64,000 bases of DNA from assembly GCF_003172915.1 (NCBI RefSeq), contig NZ_QGKU01000029.1, forward strand, positions 62,001-126,000, written 5' to 3'. Both the position numbers and the translations under genes were made by a program. The notes beneath the pieces are model-generated. The model searched no databases. It was not told the origin of the DNA and saw nothing but the letters and a program-made list of their open reading frames with translations. This DNA is from Meridianimarinicoccus roseus (GTDB lineage Bacteria > Pseudomonadota > Alphaproteobacteria > Rhodobacterales > Rhodobacteraceae). Positions 54,721 to 64,000 of this stretch are shown here, in pieces. The stretch's first letter is position 1; each line of letters begins with the position of its first letter.

Positions 54721-57066
54721 ATGACGATGCGACGTGCGGAACTGCGGGCAGCGGGACGGAAAGCGGCGGCCAGGTGGGCGCGCCTTGCGGGGCTTGCGCT
54801 GGCAGCGGGCTGCGTGTCTGGCGCGGTCTGGGCGCAGGCGAGCTTCGGGCAGATCGACGTTCGCGGAAACCAGCGGATCGAAACCAGCACCGTGCTGACC
54901 TACGCAGGCATCGAACCGGGCAGCCCGGTGACCGCCGGGCAGATCAACGCGGCCAAGCAGCGGCTGCTTGCGTCGGGGTTGTTCGAAAGCGTGGAGGTGA
55001 CGCCCGCGCGTGGCACCCTGATCATCGAGGTCCAGGAATTTCCCACGATCAACCGCATCAGCATCGAAGGCAACCGCCGCCTGAACGACGAGGTGCTGGA
55101 AGGGCTCGTGACCTCGCAACCCCGCCGGGTTTACAGCCCGTCCACCGCCACCGCCGACGCGCGCGCCATCGCGGACGCTTATTTCCAGGCCGGGCGGCTG
55201 GCAGCCACGGTGACGCCGAAGATCATCGTGCGCGACCAGAACCGCGTCGATCTGGTGTTCGAGGTGACCGAGGCCGCCGTCGTCGAGGTCGAACGCATCG
55301 GGTTTGTCGGTAACCGAAGCTTTTCGGACCGCCGCCTGCGGCAGGCGCTTGGCACCAAGCAGGCCGGCATCTTCCGGCAGATCATCCGCCGCGATACCTT
55401 TCTTGAAGACCGCGTGCAGTTCGACCGGCAGGTCCTGACGGACTTCTATCGCTCTCGCGGGTTCGTGGATTTCGAGGTTCTGTCGGTCACGCCCGAATTC
55501 TCGCGCGAACGCGACGCGTTCTTTCTGACCTTCAACATCCGCGAAGGGCAGCGCTTTGAACTTGGCGAGATCTCGGTCACGACGGACGTGCCCGACCTTG
55601 ACGTAGCGGCGTTCGAACGGGTGGTGCGGGCGCGCACGGGCCAGACCTATTCGCCGACGCGCATCGAGGACACCGTCGCGCGGCTGGAGCGCGAGGCGAT
55701 CGAACTGGGGCTGGACTTCATCCGGGCCGATCCCGTGATCACCAGAAACGACCGCGAGCTGACGCTGGATGTCGCCTTCAACCTGACGCGGGGGCCGCGT
55801 ATCCTGGTCGAACGCATCGACATCGAGGGCAATTCCACCACGCTGGACCGGGTGATCCGGCGCCAGTTCCGCGTCGTCGAGGGCGACCCGTTCAACCCGC
55901 GCGAGATCCGCGACAGTGCCGAACGCATCCGCGCTTTGGGGTACTTCGCCAATTCCGACGTGACCACCCGGGAAGGCACGGCACCCGACCGCGTCATCGT
56001 TGACGTGAACGTGGAGGAACAGCCGACCGGGTCGCTGACGCTGGGCGGCAGTTATTCGCTGGACGAGGGGTTCGGCTTCGCCATCGGCCTTTCCGAACGC
56101 AACTTCCTAGGCCGCGGCCAGTTCCTGAACGTGTCCATCGCCGCGGGGATCGACAACAACAATTCGTCCCTGACCTTGGCCGAGCCGTCGCTTCTGGGCC
56201 GCGACCTGAACGGGTCGGTCAGCATCTATTACCGCTCTACCGACAGTTTCAATGCGGACTTCAACACCGACGAGTTGGGCTTCCGGCCGACGCTTGGATT
56301 TCCGGTCAGCGACAACGGACGACTGGAACTTAACTACCGTCTGTCGCGCGACACGATCAGCGATGTCCAGAGCGGAGATCCGACCATTCTGGGCGACAAT
56401 GGATCCTCTGCCATCATCCAGCGCGAGGAAGGGCGGCTTGTCACCTCGTCCATCGGCTACAATTACAGCTACAATTCGGCGCGCACCGGCCTTGATCCGA
56501 ACACGCGCTACCGGTTCGAGTTCGGGCAGAATTTCGGTGGCGTCGGCGGCGATACCCAGTTCGTGGAAACGCTGGCGCTGGCCGGCTACGAGACCAAGGT
56601 CATGAACGAGGATGTGGGACTTTCCGCGACGGTGCGCGGGGCCGCGCTGAACTTTACCGAAGGCAATAGCCGTGTGATCGACCGCTACCGGGGCCGCAAT
56701 TACGCGCGCGGCTTCACGGCGAACGGCATCGGCCCGCGCGATCTGACCGCGACGAACCAGGACGCGCTGGGGGGCAATTATGCCGTCGGCGTCGCGTTCG
56801 AGGCGGATTTTCCCGTCGGCCTGCCCGAGGAATACGGCATTCGGGGCGGTGTGTTCTATGATATCGGGTCGATCTGGGGGCTAGACGACACGGCCGGTAC
56901 CGGCGGCGAGGTGGACGATGATTTCCACCTGCGACAGGTCATCGGCGCGACGATCTTCTGGACGACTCCGATCGGGCCGTTGCGCTTCGACTTCACGCGC
57001 GCGCTGGAAAAGGAAGACTATGACGACGAGCGCACCTTCGATTTCCGGGTATCGACCCGGTTCTGA
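54721..57066 (+). CDS. bamA: outer membrane protein assembly factor BamA
   Basis: A 781-residue outer-membrane protein that inserts beta-barrel proteins. A signal sequence (residues about 1-39, ending WAQA) is followed by five POTRA domains (IDVRGNQRIE, ISIEGNRRLN, IGFVGNRSFS, ISVTTDVPD, IDIEGNSTT) and a 16-strand barrel ending with RVSTRF, a C-terminal Phe. Barrel start SLDEGFGFAIGLSERNFLGRG is typical. An ATG two codons downstream is an alternative start. Confidence 0.97.
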   Translation: MTMRRAELRAAGRKAAARWARLAGLALAAGCVSGAVWAQASFGQIDVRGNQRIETSTVLTYAGIEPGSPVTAGQINAAKQRLLASGLFESVEVTPARGTLIIEVQEFPTINRISIEGNRRLNDEVLEGLVTSQPRRVYSPSTATADARAIADAYFQAGRLAATVTPKIIVRDQNRVDLVFEVTEAAVVEVERIGFVGNRSFSDRRLRQALGTKQAGIFRQIIRRDTFLEDRVQFDRQVLTDFYRSRGFVDFEVLSVTPEFSRERDAFFLTFNIREGQRFELGEISVTTDVPDLDVAAFERVVRARTGQTYSPTRIEDTVARLEREAIELGLDFIRADPVITRNDRELTLDVAFNLTRGPRILVERIDIEGNSTTLDRVIRRQFRVVEGDPFNPREIRDSAERIRALGYFANSDVTTREGTAPDRVIVDVNVEEQPTGSLTLGGSYSLDEGFGFAIGLSERNFLGRGQFLNVSIAAGIDNNNSSLTLAEPSLLGRDLNGSVSIYYRSTDSFNADFNTDELGFRPTLGFPVSDNGRLELNYRLSRDTISDVQSGDPTILGDNGSSAIIQREEGRLVTSSIGYNYSYNSARTGLDPNTRYRFEFGQNFGGVGGDTQFVETLALAGYETKVMNEDVGLSATVRGAALNFTEGNSRVIDRYRGRNYARGFTANGIGPRDLTATNQDALGGNYAVGVAFEADFPVGLPEEYGIRGGVFYDIGSIWGLDDTAGTGGEVDDDFHLRQVIGATIFWTTPIGPLRFDFTRALEKEDYDDERTFDFRVSTRF

Positions 57067-57706
57067 CGCCCTTCGGCGGGCGCTGCTGCGTCTGGCTGCA
57101 CTGTTTGTTCTTCTCTGCGGACTTGGCATGGCCGGTCTGCCAGCCGCGGCGCAGGGAGGGGGCGGGCCGCGCCTCAGCGTGGTGACGCTGGACCAGGAGG
57201 CGCTGTTCCTGCAATCGGCCTTCGGGCGGCGCGTCACCCGCGAGTTGGAACGCGACCGCGACGCGTTGGCCGCCGAAAACCGCCGGATCGAGTCCGAGCT
57301 GATCGCCGAAGAACGAGCGCTCATCGATCAGCGCGCTGCTCTGCCGGCTTCCGATTTCGCACCCCTTGCCGATGCGTTTGACCGGAAGGTCCAGCAGATC
57401 CGCGAAGAACAGGACCGCAAGGGCCGCGCGCTTCAGATCCAGCTTGACCGTCATCGCCAGAGGTTCCTTGCCGAGATCGGCCCGGTCCTGACCGACCTAC
57501 TGAGCGAACGTGGCGCGCAGGTCTTGCTGGACCGCGCCGCGGTTCTGATTTCTGTCGAGGGGATCGATATCACCGGTGCCGCGATCGCCGCGATCGATGC
57601 GCGGCTTGGTGACGGGACCTCGGCGAACTCCCCGCTGCCATCACCCGGCGCGGAACTTCCGGCCGGCGATGATGGCGTGGCGGACCCCGGTGTGGCGCGG
57701 CAGTAA
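57020..57706 (+). CDS. OmpH/Skp-family periplasmic chaperone
   Basis: A 228-residue protein with a signal peptide (hydrophobic LLRLAALFVLLCGLGMAG, cleavage near AAAQ) and a long coiled coil of the Skp type (RVTRELERDRDALAAENRRIESEL, read in parts). It chaperones outer-membrane proteins on the way to BamA. The ATG at 57020 follows AGGAAG and puts the first 47 bp inside the bamA coding sequence in another frame; no later ATG leaves a complete signal peptide. A Pro/Ser-rich C-terminal tail is unusual for Skp. Confidence 0.85.
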   Translation: MTTSAPSISGYRPGSDALRRALLRLAALFVLLCGLGMAGLPAAAQGGGGPRLSVVTLDQEALFLQSAFGRRVTRELERDRDALAAENRRIESELIAEERALIDQRAALPASDFAPLADAFDRKVQQIREEQDRKGRALQIQLDRHRQRFLAEIGPVLTDLLSERGAQVLLDRAAVLISVEGIDITGAAIAAIDARLGDGTSANSPLPSPGAELPAGDDGVADPGVARQ

Positions 57707-57799
57707 GCGGCGGGTGGCCGGGGCCGGGCGACGGGTGGCTTGTGCCTTCTGGTCCGGGTTGCTACGCAGTGGCGAGCGACAAAACAAGCCGGGACACCC

Positions 57800-58264
57800 A
57801 TGACCGACATCCCCACCTGCGCCGATATCGGCCTGATCCAGCGCGCGATCCCCCATCGCTTTCCGTTCCTGATGATCGATCGCGTGCGCGACATCGTGCC
57901 GTCGAAAAGCGCCGTGGGCATCAAGAACGTGTCGATCAACGAGCCGCAATTCGCAGGTCATTTCCCCGGCCTTCCGGTGCTCCCGGGTGTGCTGATCGTG
58001 GAGGCATTGGCCCAGACCTCGGCGGTGATGGTATCTCTGTCGCTGGACCTGATCGACAGCGGGGCGGTGGTCTATTTCATGGGCATCGACAAGTGCCGCT
58101 TCCGCCGCAAGGTAGAACCGGGCGACGTGCTGGAGTTGCGGGTCGATGCGCTGCGCGGTGGCGGCAAGGTGTGGAAATTCAAGGGGCTTGCGACCGTCGG
58201 GGACGAAGTCGCCTGCGAATGCGAATTCATGGCCATGATCGACCGCGAGGGCGCCGGGGCATGA
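57800..58264 (+). CDS. fabZ: 3-hydroxyacyl-ACP dehydratase FabZ
   Basis: A 154-residue hot-dog fold enzyme of fatty acid synthesis that dehydrates 3-hydroxyacyl-ACP. [33 protein letters not shown] (catalytic His and Glu) and [17 protein letters not shown] are diagnostic. The ATG at 57800 is chosen. It competes with LpxA for the 3-hydroxyacyl-ACP pool, and the two genes overlap by 4 bp. Confidence 0.96.
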   Translation: MTDIPTCADIGLIQRAIPHRFPFLMIDRVRDIVPSKSAVGIKNVSINEPQFAGHFPGLPVLPGVLIVEALAQTSAVMVSLSLDLIDSGAVVYFMGIDKCRFRRKVEPGDVLELRVDALRGGGKVWKFKGLATVGDEVACECEFMAMIDREGAGA

Positions 58265-59058
58265 GTATCGCGCCCACCGCCGAGATCCATCCCAGCGCCG
58301 TTGTCGAACCGGGCGCCGTGATCGGCGACCGGGTGCGCATCGGACCGTTCAGCCTGATCGGCCCAGAGGTTGCGCTTGGCGCGGATGTGGAGGTCAAGAG
58401 CCATGCCGTGATCACCGGTCGCACCGACATGGGCGAAGGCTGCGTGGTGTTTCCCGGCGCGGTGGTGGGCGAGATCCCGCAGGACCTGAAGTTCAAGGGC
58501 GAGAAGACACGCCTGATCGTGGGGAAGCGAAACCGCATCCGCGAAGGCGCGACGATGAACACCGGCACCGAAGGCGGTGGAGGCGTGACCCGCGTTGGCG
58601 ATGACGGGCTGTTCATGACCGGCAGCCATGTCGGCCACGACGTACAGGTCGGGAACCGTGTGATCCTTGCCAACCAGGCCGCGCTTGCAGGGCATTGCGA
58701 GATTGCGGACGATGTGATCATCGGCGGCCTGTCGGGGATACATCAGTTCGTGCGCATCGGGCGCGGCGCGATCATCGGTGCGGTGACGATGGTGACAAAC
58801 GACGTGATGCCCTACGGGCTGGTGCAGGCCCCGCGCGGGGAACTGGACGGGCTGAACCTTGTCGGACTCAAGCGCAAGGGCGTGAAACGGTCTGACATCA
58901 CCGCGCTGCGCGCCGCGTTCCAGATGCTGGCGCAGGGCGAGGGCCCGTTTCTGGACCGCGCGCGGCGGCTTGGTGAAGAGACCGAAAGCCCCTATGTGCG
59001 CGAGATCGTCGATTTCCTGCTGGCCGATACGGGCCGCCATTTTCTGACCCCGCGCTAG
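58261..59058 (+). CDS. lpxA: UDP-N-acetylglucosamine acyltransferase
   Basis: A 265-residue left-handed beta-helix enzyme, the first step of lipid A synthesis. Hexapeptide repeats run through the first two thirds ([20 protein letters not shown]), with the catalytic His in GSHVGHD and [13 protein letters not shown]. The C-terminal helical domain ends [13 protein letters not shown] overlap with fabZ. Confidence 0.96.
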   Translation: MSIAPTAEIHPSAVVEPGAVIGDRVRIGPFSLIGPEVALGADVEVKSHAVITGRTDMGEGCVVFPGAVVGEIPQDLKFKGEKTRLIVGKRNRIREGATMNTGTEGGGGVTRVGDDGLFMTGSHVGHDVQVGNRVILANQAALAGHCEIADDVIIGGLSGIHQFVRIGRGAIIGAVTMVTNDVMPYGLVQAPRGELDGLNLVGLKRKGVKRSDITALRAAFQMLAQGEGPFLDRARRLGEETESPYVREIVDFLLADTGRHFLTPR

Positions 59059-59062
59059 GGCC

Positions 59063-59908
59063 TTGACAGGGCCTGTTGGCATCATGGCAGGGCGCGGCGT
59101 GTTGCCGGCCCACCTTGCGCGCGCGCTGGCCGGTCAGGGGCGCGACGTTGTGCTGGCCGAGATGGCCGGGCATGGCGCGGACAACCCCGAAGGCCTGCCG
59201 GTCATCGGCTACCGGGTGGAAAAGCTGGGCGCGCTGTTCAAGGCGCTGCGCGCCGCCGGGGTTCAGGAGCTTGTTTTCGCCGGCGCCGTGGCGCGGCCGA
59301 AGCTTGACCCCGCAAGTTTCGATCTCAAGACGATGCGGCTTGCGCCGCGGATTCTGTCCGCGATGAAGGGCGGCGACGACGCCACGCTGCGCGCCGTGCT
59401 CGACATCTTCGAGGGCGAAGGGTTCGCCATCCGCGCCGCGCACGAGGTCGCCCCCGACCTGCTGCCCGCGCCCGGTGTCCTGACGCTGGCGAAACCGGGC
59501 ACGCGGGACGAAAAGGATGCGGCACGCGCCGCGCGGATCGTGAAGGCGCTGGCCGGGGCCGATGTGGGGCAGGGCGCCGTTGTCGCGCAGGGCGTCGCCC
59601 TCGCGGTGGAGGCGCTGCCGGGGACCGACGCGATGCTGGCCCATGTGGCGGATGTGGCCGGAGCCTGCAGGCCCGATCCTGCGGGCGCGCGAGGCGTGCT
59701 GTTCAAGGGGCCGAAGCCGGGGCAGGACCGGCGCGTGGACCTGCCGGTGATCGGTCCGGGCACTGTCGCGGGGGCGGTTCGCGCGGGCCTGTCGGGCATC
59801 GCGATCGCCGCAGGTGGGGTGATGATGCTGGACCGGACCCGTACGCTTGCCGATGCCGATGCCGCCGGGCTTTTCATCTGGGTCCGGTCCGACGGCGGCG
59901 TGTCGTGA
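59063..59908 (+). CDS. lpxI: UDP-2,3-diacylglucosamine pyrophosphatase LpxI
   Basis: A 281-residue enzyme that cleaves UDP-2,3-diacylglucosamine to lipid X, replacing LpxH in many alphaproteobacteria. The start reads GIMAGRGVLPAHLARALAGQG; FAGAVARPKL and GVLTLAKPG follow, with a C-terminal IAIAAGGVMMLDR strand. TTG start, 4 bp after lpxA stop. It overlaps lpxB by 4 bp. Confidence 0.94.
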   Translation: MTGPVGIMAGRGVLPAHLARALAGQGRDVVLAEMAGHGADNPEGLPVIGYRVEKLGALFKALRAAGVQELVFAGAVARPKLDPASFDLKTMRLAPRILSAMKGGDDATLRAVLDIFEGEGFAIRAAHEVAPDLLPAPGVLTLAKPGTRDEKDAARAARIVKALAGADVGQGAVVAQGVALAVEALPGTDAMLAHVADVAGACRPDPAGARGVLFKGPKPGQDRRVDLPVIGPGTVAGAVRAGLSGIAIAAGGVMMLDRTRTLADADAAGLFIWVRSDGGVS

Positions 59909-61059
59909 CCGGCCCTCGCGTGTTCCTGATCGCCGGGGAAGCCTCGGGCGATGCGCTTGGCGCGGCCTTGCTGGGCGGGTTGCGGCAGCTTGCGCCAGGC
60001 ACGCAGGCGCAGGGGATCGCCGGGCCGCAGATGCAGGCGCTGGGAATGGAAAGCCTTTTCCCGATGCACGAGTTGTCGGTGATGGGCCTGGCCGAGATCG
60101 TTCCGAAATACCGGCATCTGAAACGGCGGATCGCGCAGACTGCGCAAGCGGTTCTGGACGCCGGACCCGATGTTCTGATCGGCATCGACAGCCCGGATTT
60201 CTGTCTGCGGGTGGCGAAGATCGTGCGGGCCGCCGACCCGTCGATCCGCACCGTGCATTACGTTGCCCCGTCAGTTTGGGCGTGGCGACCCGGGCGCGCC
60301 GTGAAGATGGCGCGAATGATCGACCAGGTGCTGGCGCTGCTGCCGTTCGAACCGCCGCTGATGCAGGCTGCCGGGATGCGCTGCGATTTCGTGGGCCATC
60401 CGGTCGTCGCAGCCCCGCAGGCGGATACCGAGGCTGCGGCGGCACTGCGCGCGTCACTGGGTATCGCCGGGCCCGCTCCTCTTGTGCTGGCGCTGCCGGG
60501 TTCGCGCCGGTCCGAGATCGAACGGCTCGCGCCGGTGTTCGGTCCTGCGCTGGCGCAACTGGCACGAGAGTGTCCGGGCACGCAGGTCGTGCTACCTGCC
60601 GCTCCCGGCGTTCTCGGTCTGGTGCGCGAAAAGGTGGCAGGTTGGAACGTGCCGGTGCATGTCATCCCCCCCGATGCGCCGGATGCCAAGCGTGCCGCCT
60701 TCCGCGCCGCGGACGTGGCGCTGGCGGCGTCCGGCACAGTGTCGCTCGAACTCGCGGCGGCGGGGACGCCGATGGTGATCGGCTACCGGATGGCGTGGCT
60801 GACCATGCAGATCATGCGGCGGATGGCGCTGATCGACACGGTCACGCTCGTCAACCTGGTCACGGACACGCGGGTTGTGCCCGAATTCCTCGGCGACGCC
60901 TGTACGCCCGATGCGCTGTGCGATGCGCTTCGGAAGGTGCTCGCCGACCCCGGTCCACAGCTTGCGGCCTGCGCGCTGACGATGGACCGGCTTGGTCGTG
61001 GCGGCGAATCGCCTGGTCTTCGCGCCGCGCGGGCGGTTCTGGACGGTCTGGGCCGCTAA
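59905..61059 (+). CDS. lpxB: lipid-A-disaccharide synthase
   Basis: A 384-residue glycosyltransferase that joins UDP-diacylglucosamine with lipid X. RVFLIAGEASGDALGAAL, GIDSPDFCLRVAK, HYVAPSVWAWRPGRA, FVGHPV, LPGSRRSEIERLAP and ASGTVSLELA are family motifs. GTG start overlapping lpxI. It ends the lipid A block; lpxC, lpxD and lpxK are not in this window. Confidence 0.96.
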   Translation: MTGPRVFLIAGEASGDALGAALLGGLRQLAPGTQAQGIAGPQMQALGMESLFPMHELSVMGLAEIVPKYRHLKRRIAQTAQAVLDAGPDVLIGIDSPDFCLRVAKIVRAADPSIRTVHYVAPSVWAWRPGRAVKMARMIDQVLALLPFEPPLMQAAGMRCDFVGHPVVAAPQADTEAAAALRASLGIAGPAPLVLALPGSRRSEIERLAPVFGPALAQLARECPGTQVVLPAAPGVLGLVREKVAGWNVPVHVIPPDAPDAKRAAFRAADVALAASGTVSLELAAAGTPMVIGYRMAWLTMQIMRRMALIDTVTLVNLVTDTRVVPEFLGDACTPDALCDALRKVLADPGPQLAACALTMDRLGRGGESPGLRAARAVLDGLGR

Positions 61060-61183
61060 TCCGGGGCGGTTTTGGGCTGGGTGGATCGGATCAAGCTAAA
61101 ATGCGCCACGCTTTCTTCGCCGTGCGGACCCATGCTGGAATGGAGACGCTGCCGCCGTTCGGACGGGGCAGGTCAGGCCTCGC

Positions 61184-62317
61184 TCAGCCGCGCCCGCCCG
61201 CGATCCAGCCGCCGCCGAGGATGCGGCTGCTGCCATCTTCATAGAAGACGCAGGCCTGGCCGGGGCTGACCCCTTCCTCGGGTGTCAACAATTCGACCTC
61301 GGCGGTATGGGGGCCGGTCGGGCGCAGGATCGCCGCACGCGGCGGCCGGGTGGAGCGGACCTTGACCGCGATCTCGCGCACCGAACCTTCGAAAGCGCCG
61401 TCGCCCAGCCAGTTGATTTCCTTGACGGAAACGACGCGTGTGGCGAGGGCGTCTTTCGGGCCGACAACCACTTGCCGCGCCTCCGGGTCCAGCTTGACGA
61501 CGTAAAGCGGCGTGTCGAGCCCGCCGATTCCCAGCCCCCGGCGCTGACCGACGGTGTAGTGAATCACCCCGTCATGGTAGCCCAGCACTGTCCCGGACTG
61601 GTCAACGATTTCGCCCGGGTCTGCTGCGCCGGGGCGCAACTTTTTGATAACGCTTGCATAATCGCCATTGGGCACGAAGCATATATCCTGGCTGTCGGGC
61701 TTGTCGGCGACGCTGAGTCCATAGCGCGCGGCCAACTCCCGCGTGGCCTGCTTGGACGGCAGGTGGCCCAGCGGAAACCGCAGGTAGGACAGTTGTTCCG
61801 GTGTGGTCGAGAACAGGAAATAGCTCTGGTCGCGGGCGGCATCGGCGGCGCAGTGCAGCTCCGGCCCGCGCGGCCCGACCTTGCGCTGGATATAGTGACC
61901 CGTCGCCATGCAGTCAGCGTCAAGATCCTTAGCGGTTTCAAGCAGATCGCGGAATTTCACCCGTTCGTTGCAGCGGATGCAGGGCACCGGAGTGGCGCCC
62001 CCGAGATAGCTGTCGGCAAATTCGTCGATCACCGCTTCGCGGAACGTGTTCTCGTAGTCCAGAACGTAGTGCGGAAAGCCCATTTCCTCGGCCACGCGGC
62101 GCGCGTCATGGATGTCGCGCCCGGCGCAGCACGCCCCTTTCTTCGCAAGCGCCGCACCGTGGTCGTACAACTGCAACGTCACGCCGACCACGTCGTAGCC
62201 TTCCTCGGCCAGTTGCGCGGCCACCACCGAACTGTCCACGCCGCCGGACATGGCTACGACCACGCGGGTGTCCTGCGGCGGCTTCGGAAAGCCGAGCGAG
62301 TTAAGGGGCTGGGTCAT
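61184..62317 (-). CDS. mnmA: tRNA-specific 2-thiouridylase MnmA
   Basis: A 377-residue enzyme that thiolates U34 of tRNA-Lys, -Glu and -Gln. PP-loop [29 protein letters not shown] with the first catalytic Cys, and [13 protein letters not shown] with the second, are present; [10 protein letters not shown] and the C-terminal barrel follow. Convergent with lpxB, divergent from sciP. Confidence 0.96.
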   Translation of the reverse strand: MTQPLNSLGFPKPPQDTRVVVAMSGGVDSSVVAAQLAEEGYDVVGVTLQLYDHGAALAKKGACCAGRDIHDARRVAEEMGFPHYVLDYENTFREAVIDEFADSYLGGATPVPCIRCNERVKFRDLLETAKDLDADCMATGHYIQRKVGPRGPELHCAADAARDQSYFLFSTTPEQLSYLRFPLGHLPSKQATRELAARYGLSVADKPDSQDICFVPNGDYASVIKKLRPGAADPGEIVDQSGTVLGYHDGVIHYTVGQRRGLGIGGLDTPLYVVKLDPEARQVVVGPKDALATRVVSVKEINWLGDGAFEGSVREIAVKVRSTRPPRAAILRPTGPHTAEVELLTPEEGVSPGQACVFYEDGSSRILGGGWIAGGRG

Positions 62318-62452
62318 GCGACAAGGGTCTCTAGCGTCGAGGGGAATTTGCAGAAATATAAGAAAATCATAGGCATTAACAAGGGGTGTGTTTCAGGCCC
62401 CGTTAAGCGTGCTCCCGCCATCCCTGACTTCGGTGAAGTGAGGAGTGTGGTG

Positions 62453-62731
62453 ATGTACCTGAAAAAAGTGGATGGCCCGAGAATTGTGACCCTGCCCGAT
62501 GGAACGTGCCTGTCGCGCGCGGACCTGCCCCCCGACACGACGGTGCGCTGGGTGGCAAGCCGCAAGGCGGTTGTGGTGCAGGCGGTGAAATACGGATTGC
62601 TGGCCGAGGACGAGGCACTGTCGCGCTACAACCTGTCCGAGGACGAATTCGCAAGTTGGTGTTCGGCGGTGGACCGTTTCGGGGAAGAGGCCCTGAAAAC
62701 AACGACTTTGCAAAAGTACCGTCAACTATAG
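62453..62731 (+). CDS. sciP: CtrA inhibitor SciP (DUF1153 family)
   Basis: A 92-residue helix-turn-helix protein starting [17 protein letters not shown] after AGGAG. The DUF1153 pattern continues with [26 protein letters not shown] and a C-terminal [10 protein letters not shown] helix. In Caulobacter SciP binds CtrA and blocks its recruitment of RNA polymerase in G1. Here its gene lies 92 bp upstream of ctrA on the same strand. Confidence 0.92.
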   Translation: MYLKKVDGPRIVTLPDGTCLSRADLPPDTTVRWVASRKAVVVQAVKYGLLAEDEALSRYNLSEDEFASWCSAVDRFGEEALKTTTLQKYRQL

Positions 62732-62758
62732 ATTGTTTTTTTCGCGGTCCCGTTCATA

Positions 62759-62793
62759 GTAACCGAAGGTTAACACCTCTTGGTCACGTTAAC
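62759..62793 (+). promoter_or_regulatory. candidate CtrA-binding region upstream of ctrA
   Basis: GTAA-N7-TTAAC at 62759-62774 matches the CtrA box TTAA-N7-TTAAC at all but one base. A second GTTAAC palindrome lies at 62788-62793, 19 bp from the first GTTAAC (62769-62774). These sit 31-65 bp before the ctrA ATG, so autoregulation is inferred. Confidence 0.5.
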
Positions 62794-62823
62794 TGTGAAC
62801 CAAGGACCTTGCGGAGAACTGCC

Positions 62824-63537
62824 ATGCGAGTGCTGCTGATTGAGGATGATCCGACGATCTCCAAGAGCATCGAGTTGATGCTGACCCACGCCAATCTCAA
62901 CGTCTATTGCACGGACCTTGGAGAGGAAGGCGTGGATCTTGCGAAGCTCTATGACTACGATCTGATCCTGCTCGATCTGAACCTGCCGGACATGAGCGGT
63001 CATGAAGTATTGCGGCAACTGCGGGTGGCGCGGATCGAGACGCCGGTGTTGATTTTGACCGGCGAGGACGACACGGAAAGCAAGGTCAAGGGCTTCGGAT
63101 CCGGTGCGGACGACTACCTGACCAAGCCTTTCCATCGCGAGGAACTGATCGCGAGGATACACGCGATCATCCGGCGGTCGAAGGGGCACTCGCAGTCGCT
63201 CATCCGGACCGGCAAGATCGTGGTCAATCTCGACACCAAGACGGTCAGCGTCGGTGGAAGCCCTGTGCACCTGACCGGCAAGGAATACCAGATGCTCGAA
63301 CTGCTGTCCTTGCGCAAGGGCACCACCCTCACCAAGGAGATGTTTCTGAACCATCTCTACGGCGGCATGGACGAGCCTGAACTGAAGATCATCGACGTGT
63401 TCATCTGCAAGCTGCGCAAGAAACTCAGCCAGGCCACCGAGGGGGACAATTACATCGAAACGGTCTGGGGACGCGGCTACGTGCTGCGCGACCCCGAGGT
63501 GGATGCCGCCGCGGCCCCGATCGCCCTGCAGGCCTGA
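62824..63537 (+). CDS. ctrA: cell-cycle response regulator CtrA
   Basis: A 237-residue OmpR-type response regulator. The receiver domain has the phospho-acceptor Asp51 in [13 protein letters not shown], acidic pocket EDDP, Thr in ILTGEDD and Lys in YLTKPF. The winged helix has [19 protein letters not shown] and [10 protein letters not shown], the recognition helix seen in CtrA orthologues. CtrA controls motility, gene-transfer-agent and cell-cycle genes in this group. C-terminal residues are Ala-rich, as in many orthologues. Confidence 0.96.
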   Translation: MRVLLIEDDPTISKSIELMLTHANLNVYCTDLGEEGVDLAKLYDYDLILLDLNLPDMSGHEVLRQLRVARIETPVLILTGEDDTESKVKGFGSGADDYLTKPFHREELIARIHAIIRRSKGHSQSLIRTGKIVVNLDTKTVSVGGSPVHLTGKEYQMLELLSLRKGTTLTKEMFLNHLYGGMDEPELKIIDVFICKLRKKLSQATEGDNYIETVWGRGYVLRDPEVDAAAAPIALQA

Positions 63538-63616
63538 GCCGCGCGGCGCGGGGGACTGGACCCCGCTGCACTGCCCCCCTATCACGCCTGTATGAGGGCG
63601 AATTCTGGGGGCGCTG

Positions 63617-64000
63617 GTGAGCGGGACCGATACCGAAATCGAGCAGCTGGACGAGGCCGCAGCAGCGGCCGAGCTTGAACACCTGGCGGCGGCCCTTGCG
63701 GGGGCCGATGCGGCCTATCACACCGAGGATGCGCCGGTCATGGACGATGCGTCCTACGACCGGCTCAAGGCTCGCAATGCCGCCATCGAGGCGCGTTTTC
63801 CCCATCTCAAGCGGTCGGACAGCCCGTCGGACCGCGTCGGCGCCGCCGCATCCGATGGGTTCGCGAAGGTTACACATGCGCGACGGATGATGTCGCTGGG
63901 CAATGCCTTCTCGGATGAGGACGTCGCCGATTTCACGGCAACGATCCGGCGCTTCCTCGGGCTGGACGCCGAGGCACCGCTGCACGTCACGGCCGAACCC
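63617..64000 (+). CDS. ligA: NAD-dependent DNA ligase, N-terminal part (3' end outside window)
   Basis: 128 codons from a GTG at 63617 to the right edge. The Ia domain reads AAYHTEDAPVMDDASYDRLKARNAAIEARFP (read in parts) with PSDRVGAAASDGF and THARRMMSLGNAFSDEDV, which bind NAD. The last residues AEP are just before the expected catalytic Lys of the KxDG motif, which lies outside the window. It begins 79 bp after ctrA. Confidence 0.92.
   Translation, partial: MSGTDTEIEQLDEAAAAAELEHLAAALAGADAAYHTEDAPVMDDASYDRLKARNAAIEARFPHLKRSDSPSDRVGAAASDGFAKVTHARRMMSLGNAFSDEDVADFTATIRRFLGLDAEAPLHVTAEP

Overview
The window is high-GC, densely coded chromosomal DNA from an alphaproteobacterium, most likely of the order Rhodobacterales (Rhodobacteraceae in the broad sense). 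The evidence is the set of genes: the cell-cycle regulators GcrA, SciP (DUF1153) and CtrA together, class I lysyl-tRNA synthetase, LpxI instead of LpxH, an opgG / opgG-paralogue / opgH glucan locus, and the order pyrH-frr-uppS-cdsA-dxr-rseP-bamA-ompH-fabZ-lpxA-lpxI-lpxB. I saw no insertion sequence, prophage, CRISPR array or integrase. This is core chromosome with a sprinkling of small, poorly described genes.

Layout. 1-5 kb: end of an epimerase gene, tag and an acylphosphatase, an unrecognised 442-residue protein, then lepA behind an unusual 11-bp-phased triple repeat. 5-9.7 kb: two tandem SemiSWEET-like membrane proteins, a papain-like cysteine peptidase, a PhnM-like amidohydrolase with an altered metal site, a ParA-like ATPase, a DUF2061 protein and an XRE regulator with a candidate operator. 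9.7-12.9 kb: two cspA copies around a DUF4168 gene, trxC, two small membrane proteins and a cupin. 13-18.5 kb: ettA, an unrecognised 416-residue protein, a Crp/Fnr regulator and an aldo/keto reductase. 18.6-27.7 kb: ggt, nadD, dacB, rimO, a VOC protein, gcrA, an ABC-2 permease, queF and trpA. 28-33 kb: ychF, a SPOR-like protein, and hisB-hisH-hisA interrupted by an opposite-strand DUF2147 gene. 33-36.5 kb: two tandem tRNA-Gly genes, a decayed MAPEG gene, an SNase-family nuclease, tRNA-Met and a SAF-domain dehydrogenase. 37-47.8 kb: periplasmic glucan genes, a TerB-like protein, class I lysS, small proteins, an orphan peptide-type binding protein and an HTH-less AraC-type sensor. 47.9-61 kb: miaA, then a long plus-strand envelope and translation cluster. 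61-64 kb: mnmA, sciP, ctrA and the start of ligA.

How it works together. The 49-61 kb block links UMP kinase and ribosome recycling to undecaprenyl-PP, CDP-diacylglycerol and isoprenoid synthesis, then to outer-membrane protein assembly (RseP, BamA, OmpH) and lipid A synthesis (FabZ, LpxA, LpxI, LpxB). Many start/stop codons overlap by 4 bp (uppS-cdsA, cdsA-dxr, fabZ-lpxA, lpxI-lpxB), so translational coupling is likely. The opg genes would make and trim periplasmic glucans. sciP sits immediately upstream of ctrA, whose product it restrains in Caulobacter, and a near-consensus CtrA box lies in the ctrA promoter region.

The most interesting non-textbook signals are the three TCATATG words on an exact 11-bp period before lepA, a hairpin that buries the Shine-Dalgarno of the first SemiSWEET-like gene, the degenerate PhnM-like enzyme, a two-frameshift MAPEG pseudogene, and the sensor-only AraC relative beside an orphan binding protein. 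Function assignments are by motif and family recognition from reading; no database search was run.
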